Assembly: GCA_947624295.1 (NCBI GenBank)
Contig: CANQJV010000001.1
Span: forward strand, 124,001 to 188,000
From: an uncultured Ruminococcus sp.
Lineage (GTDB): Bacteria; Bacillota; Clostridia; Oscillospirales; Ruminococcaceae
DNA length: 64,000 nt
Reading direction: 5' to 3'
Shown: positions 60,720-64,000 of the stretch, piece by piece
Numbering within the stretch: the first letter of the stretch is position 1
Layout: each line of letters starts with the position of its first letter
Notes under the pieces: generated by a model
The model's database searches: none
Seen by the model: the letters and a program-made list of their open reading frames with translations, nothing else
What the model was told of the DNA's origin: nothing
Made by a program: the position numbers and the translations under genes

Positions 60720-62813
60720 TCACTTTGTGGAAAGTTCCGAATACAGGGCAAGTATTGCGCTTGCATCGCTTGCATCAGTTATGCAGTCGTGGTTGAAATC
60801 GGCGTAATCGTCCATAAATCTGCTTATAACGCCATTTTTATTTGTTGACAGGAGAGCGTAATGCTCCAATACTTTACTTGCGTCACTTGCGTCAACAAAA
60901 CCGTCAGCATTCACATCGCCGTACCCTGCAAAATTATTTTCGGGAACATATGTTCTTGTTGACGATACATCTCCCCATTTTGCGGTTATTTCGGTGAATC
61001 CGTTTATTTCAATCGGCTCTGTATACGGGACAAATTCACTGCCGTTGACACTGTAATATATATCAGCCCCGTTTTTTGCGGATAATTCTATTTCCGTACC
61101 GTCGGGGACTACTCCTGAATCCTGCGAAAAATCAACTTCACCGACAGGATTTCCGAGAGCTTTCAGGGAAATATTCCCCATAACAACAAAAGCTGTACCT
61201 TTAGAGAAAACGTCCTTATATATTTCGAGTGCAGTGGCGGCATTTTCAAGTTCTTCAGTTTCATCGGGCTCTATACCGTCATATAGCTCATATTCAATTT
61301 CATCAAGCAGCATTTCTTCTTCTTCGTCCGTGTACACGTACGTATCATTGTAAACATCAAACCAATCTGTACCGTTTTCGCTGTAAAAGCTCTCATTTTC
61401 GCCAATATTTTCCACTATGCCCTCGAACGTTGTGAAACTCCCGAGGCTTGTAATTTCATCCGTATCATCGTCAACAACAGACAGACTTGTTTCAATCGGA
61501 ATCACAAACGGTGAATTTGCGCTGTATAGCTTTACAACTACCGAAAAATTGGTATCAGGTTCAATAATTGCGTAATCATCAAGCGGAATACTGAAGTACC
61601 CCGTCATAGAACATTCCCCTCTTGTAACTGCGGACGGTGTTCCCGATGTAACGTCCGATTTATCTGCAAGATTCGTGTACACTGTTATTTCATATTCCGT
61701 ATCAGGCGCATTTATGTAAGTCGAAATTGCCTCAAGCTGTACAGCAGAATCGTCATTATGGAATACATTCGCCATATATGAACCGTTATTTGTTTCAGCG
61801 TCATCTGAAGCCGAAAGCGACTGCAATGCAGGGAAAGTATCGTGATGAAAGTTATACGTGTAATTTTCAGCGTTTTCGAGTTCATAGACGGCAAATTCAC
61901 AAAGAGATTTATCTTCATATGAAATCCACATATAGCCGTTTTCGCCGTACTCATCGCCCCAGCTGTTCTTGACAAGCCACGCACCATTATTTTCGGGCTT
62001 TATCCTGAAATTATCAGCAGGGAAATTATCGTCCCAACCGACAACAGCAACTGAATGATTTGCGAATTTCGGCTTTTTGTTGCTGTTGCTTGAGGAATAA
62101 TTCATACTGTAATATTTATCGTTATCAGCACAAAATGACATATCGACTGCTTTACCGCTGTACACGAATTGCTTGATAAGGCTGTTTATTTCCGCTGAAT
62201 TTGTTTTGTCCTCATCGAAATCAAACATATATGCGTTTTTGAGGTGGTAATCAGATGCGTACTTCATATTTGCGACATCATCAGAATTATCAAAGAAATC
62301 CCTGTCACCGTATTGCAGGCGTTTTTCGAATACAGGACCTATCCATTGTGACCACAAATTTGTTACTGCGTATATTGTACCGCCCATATTCATAATATCG
62401 TCAAGATTATCTGAAATCGGTGCAATTTGTTCACCACCTGAATAAGTGTAGTAAGCCGTATGAAATTCAGACAAATCAATTTCGGGCTTGCTGTTGATTA
62501 TACCTGATTCCGCACTTGCAATTGCGGAGTGTGCCCAACAAGTACCGTATCCTGTCTGATTACGTATTGCAGGCAATTTCCCCGACTCCCTCAAATCGAA
62601 TTTTTCGGGGAGTTCGTCGGCACTGCCATATAAATTAACCTGATTTTTCAGCGGATTCACTGCCGGAATTACTTCCGTTTCGCCTGAATCACTACGGCTG
62701 AAATGAGGTGCTGAAAGTGTAAATTTTTTATTAAATGACAGATTTTTGCTGTTATTAACGGGTAATATTCCCATTACAACCGCAAGAAAAACTGATATTG
62801 ACTTTTTTAACAT
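60720..62813 (-). CDS. Secreted C1A (papain-type) cysteine protease with type I dockerin
   Basis: A 697-residue exported protein. Signal peptide (KKSISVFLAVVMGILPVNN), then a papain-like domain with Gln86 and Cys92 (NQTGYGTCWAHSA), the catalytic His in NHSVAVVGWDD (about 258) and Asn in LVKNSWGDEYG. A lectin-like beta region (about 300-480), an acidic stretch, and a chitobiase-type beta domain (GTEIELSAKNGADIYYSVNG) follow. A C-terminal dockerin carries two calcium repeats: GDVNADGFVDASDASKVL and DFNHDCITDASDASAIL. The dockerin should attach the protease to a cohesin scaffold, as in Ruminococcus cellulosomes. No cohesin is in this window. Confidence 0.93.
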   Translation of the reverse strand: MLKKSISVFLAVVMGILPVNNSKNLSFNKKFTLSAPHFSRSDSGETEVIPAVNPLKNQVNLYGSADELPEKFDLRESGKLPAIRNQTGYGTCWAHSAIASAESGIINSKPEIDLSEFHTAYYTYSGGEQIAPISDNLDDIMNMGGTIYAVTNLWSQWIGPVFEKRLQYGDRDFFDNSDDVANMKYASDYHLKNAYMFDFDEDKTNSAEINSLIKQFVYSGKAVDMSFCADNDKYYSMNYSSSNSNKKPKFANHSVAVVGWDDNFPADNFRIKPENNGAWLVKNSWGDEYGENGYMWISYEDKSLCEFAVYELENAENYTYNFHHDTFPALQSLSASDDAETNNGSYMANVFHNDDSAVQLEAISTYINAPDTEYEITVYTNLADKSDVTSGTPSAVTRGECSMTGYFSIPLDDYAIIEPDTNFSVVVKLYSANSPFVIPIETSLSVVDDDTDEITSLGSFTTFEGIVENIGENESFYSENGTDWFDVYNDTYVYTDEEEEMLLDEIEYELYDGIEPDETEELENAATALEIYKDVFSKGTAFVVMGNISLKALGNPVGEVDFSQDSGVVPDGTEIELSAKNGADIYYSVNGSEFVPYTEPIEINGFTEITAKWGDVSSTRTYVPENNFAGYGDVNADGFVDASDASKVLEHYALLSTNKNGVISRFMDDYADFNHDCITDASDASAILALYSELSTK

Positions 62814-62819
62814 AAAACC

Positions 62820-63072
62820 CTCCTTTTATTTCCGAAAAATTGTGTAATAAGCTGTATCAGTACCCGATAAGCGGGGCAAGATGTGACTTTTTCAACACAA
62901 AATTCTCCCTATATTCCTGAAAAGTCGTGCAGTAAGCTGTTCCCATGCGAAAATATCCGCACACAACTAAAATATAAATTTTTTATTAAATGACAGATTT
63001 TTGCTGTTATCAACGGGTAACATTCCCATTACAACCGCAAGAAAAACTGATACTGACTTTTTCAACACAAAA
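62820..63072 (-). repeat. Decayed tandem duplicates of the ydcF-protease junction
   Basis: 62976-63072 closely repeats the signal-peptide region of the protease (62720-62816) with the ATG changed to TTG, and it soon stops. 62828-62880 and 62911-62970 resemble the 3' end and an internal part of ydcF (for example GCGAAAATATC-CGCAC at 62948 and at 63200). The sequence TTTTTCAACACAAAATTCTC occurs twice (62888 and 63058). This is the remains of a tandem amplification with a period of about 256 bp. No functional gene remains. Confidence 0.82.
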
Positions 63073-63086
63073 TTCTCCCTATATTC

Positions 63087-63857
63087 CTAAAAAATTGTGT
63101 AATAAGCTATACCAAACCATTCCCGTACCCAGTAAGTCGGGACAAGATACCACGAAGTAGGCGCAGGAATATTATACGCTCTTATGCCCTGTTCCCTTGC
63201 GAAAATATCAGCACGCAACTGATGAAAACCGTCCGTAACTATCGCAATATCAGGTGAAAGCCCGTTCTGCTCAATAATTGCCTTTGAAAACTCGATATTT
63301 TCAGCAGTATTGACGGACTTGTCCTCGATATAGATTCTTTCAGAAGGAATACCTTTTGCTGTAAGATAATCGAACATACATTTTGCTTCACTCATAGGCT
63401 CGTCCGCACCTTGTCCGCCTGAAACTATTACTTTCATATCCTCGTGTTCCGTGAGATACTCAAAGGCGGTATCAAGTCTGCGCTTTAACATCAGACTTGC
63501 ACCGCTTTTTTTCACCTGACAGCCGAGTACTACCATAGTTGCGTTGCCTGTAGGTTTATCGTTTATTTCTTTCAGCATAAAGAAACTTATCACAACAGCT
63601 GTAATTAGGCAGACTGTAAATAATCCGCCTGATACCGCAACTACGCCTTTACCGAACGGACGTTCCCAGAGATTTCGGATAAATCCGTTGAATTTATCAG
63701 GGAAAAGGCATATCAATGTAAGGAGTCCTGTTATCACTGCCCCTGTAATATTGCCGATATTGCTTATTCCACGTGTGAATGGTATAAGAAATACCACGAA
63801 AAGTGCAAAGAATACAGCTGAAAATACGTACATCATTATTTTCTTCAATTTTTTCAC
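63087..63857 (-). CDS. YdcF/DUF218 family membrane protein
   Basis: A 256-residue protein with about three N-terminal membrane helices (residues 7-26, 35-52, 75-97) and a DUF218 domain. VVLGCQVKKSG, VIVSGGQGADEPMSEA and VTDGFHQLRA are the conserved DUF218 strands. Related proteins (SanA, YdcF, ElyC) are linked to envelope metabolism. The start is GTG 63857, overlapping the upstream stop (GTGA), or possibly TTG 63848. Fragments of extra copies lie downstream. Confidence 0.87.
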   Translation of the reverse strand: MKKLKKIMMYVFSAVFFALFVVFLIPFTRGISNIGNITGAVITGLLTLICLFPDKFNGFIRNLWERPFGKGVVAVSGGLFTVCLITAVVISFFMLKEINDKPTGNATMVVLGCQVKKSGASLMLKRRLDTAFEYLTEHEDMKVIVSGGQGADEPMSEAKCMFDYLTAKGIPSERIYIEDKSVNTAENIEFSKAIIEQNGLSPDIAIVTDGFHQLRADIFAREQGIRAYNIPAPTSWYLVPTYWVREWFGIAYYTIF

Positions 63858-64000
63858 TTCCTTTTTGTCGATTTTATTATCCTGTTGAGATTTTCCTTTG
63901 TTGTGGATTCACTGCCGAGGTGAGTCGGTACAGCATTATAAAGCCCGTGGAAATCTGAACCTCCTGTCACAATAAGTTCATATTTATCAGCAATCGCCTG
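63854..64000 (-). CDS. C-terminal fragment of a PHP-domain protein
   Basis: The frame is open from the window edge to TGA 63854-63856 (about 48 residues). It contains VTGGSDFHG, the metal-binding motif of PHP phosphoesterases, followed by NAVPTHLGS and a basic tail. The N-terminal portion lies outside the window. It overlaps the ydcF start by 4 bp. Confidence 0.75.
   Translation of the reverse strand, partial: QAIADKYELIVTGGSDFHGLYNAVPTHLGSESTTKENLNRIIKSTKRK

Overview
The window reads as a chromosomal segment of an anaerobic, spore-forming, low-to-moderate G+C Firmicute of the Ruminococcus / Oscillospiraceae type. The evidence is a complete spoIIIAA-AH operon plus yunB, a Na+/H+-type Rnf complex, a Na+-pumping oxaloacetate decarboxylase, and a secreted cysteine protease ending in a type I dockerin. 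The assignment is inferred from gene content only. No tRNA, rRNA, CRISPR array, prophage or intact transposase gene was seen.

Layout. 1-189: tail of a membrane protein. 297-5207 (+): rnfCDGEAB, closed by a terminator. 5309-17706 (-): gltX, an asparagine-synthetase homologue without a glutaminase site, gpsA-plsY-der-DUF512 radical SAM, yceD-rpmF, a P-loop protein, pgi, and two neighbouring D,D-carboxypeptidase homologues that have both lost their catalytic residues. 18051-18332 (+): a small membrane protein. 18371-21801 (-): oadA-oadG-BCCP-oadB. 21912-24627 (-): a TetM/EF-G-like GTPase fused to a NYN nuclease domain, broken by a 163-bp miniature transposon with 16-bp inverted ends and a 9-bp target duplication. 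24803-33061 (-): yunB, then an apparent operon comEC-holA-TOPRIM-MBOAT-DHHW-SDR-membrane protein. 33092-34576: a 162-bp hairpin repeat, a phosphoribosyltransferase, and a 362-bp tandem duplication that left a truncated HIT gene beside alaS. 34531-51660 (-): alaS, a PBP2-type transpeptidase, dtd, a GH42 beta-galactosidase, a phosphatase, recN-argR-nadK-tlyA-dxs-ispA-xseB-xseA, a Kae1-like gene, nusB and asp23. 51763-56417 (-): spoIIIAH-AA. 56520-60112 (-): a sugar ABC importer without its ATPase, preceded by a ~370-nt hairpin-rich leader with its own promoter. 60720-64000 (-): dockerin cysteine protease, decayed duplicates of its junction with a YdcF gene, intact ydcF, and the end of a PHP-domain gene.

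How it fits together. Rnf and the decarboxylase both couple carbon/electron flow to a cation gradient. The sporulation genes form the feeding-tube channel of the forespore. The ABC importer, GH42 enzyme and dockerin protease point to life on plant or dietary polymers. Several sigma-A promoters match consensus exactly or nearly (TTGACA-17-TATAAT before yceD, alaS and the VanY-like gene).

The most striking pattern is repeated loss of catalytic residues in otherwise intact reading frames: a PBP5-like protein, a VanY-like protein, an MBOAT acyltransferase, its DHHW partner, the metallo-beta-lactamase part of ComEC, and the glutaminase domain of an AsnB homologue. The MBOAT/DHHW pair and the PBP5/VanY pair each lost activity at both members, which suggests retained non-catalytic roles rather than random decay. 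The best candidate for an undescribed regulatory element is the multi-hairpin leader at 60113-60482.
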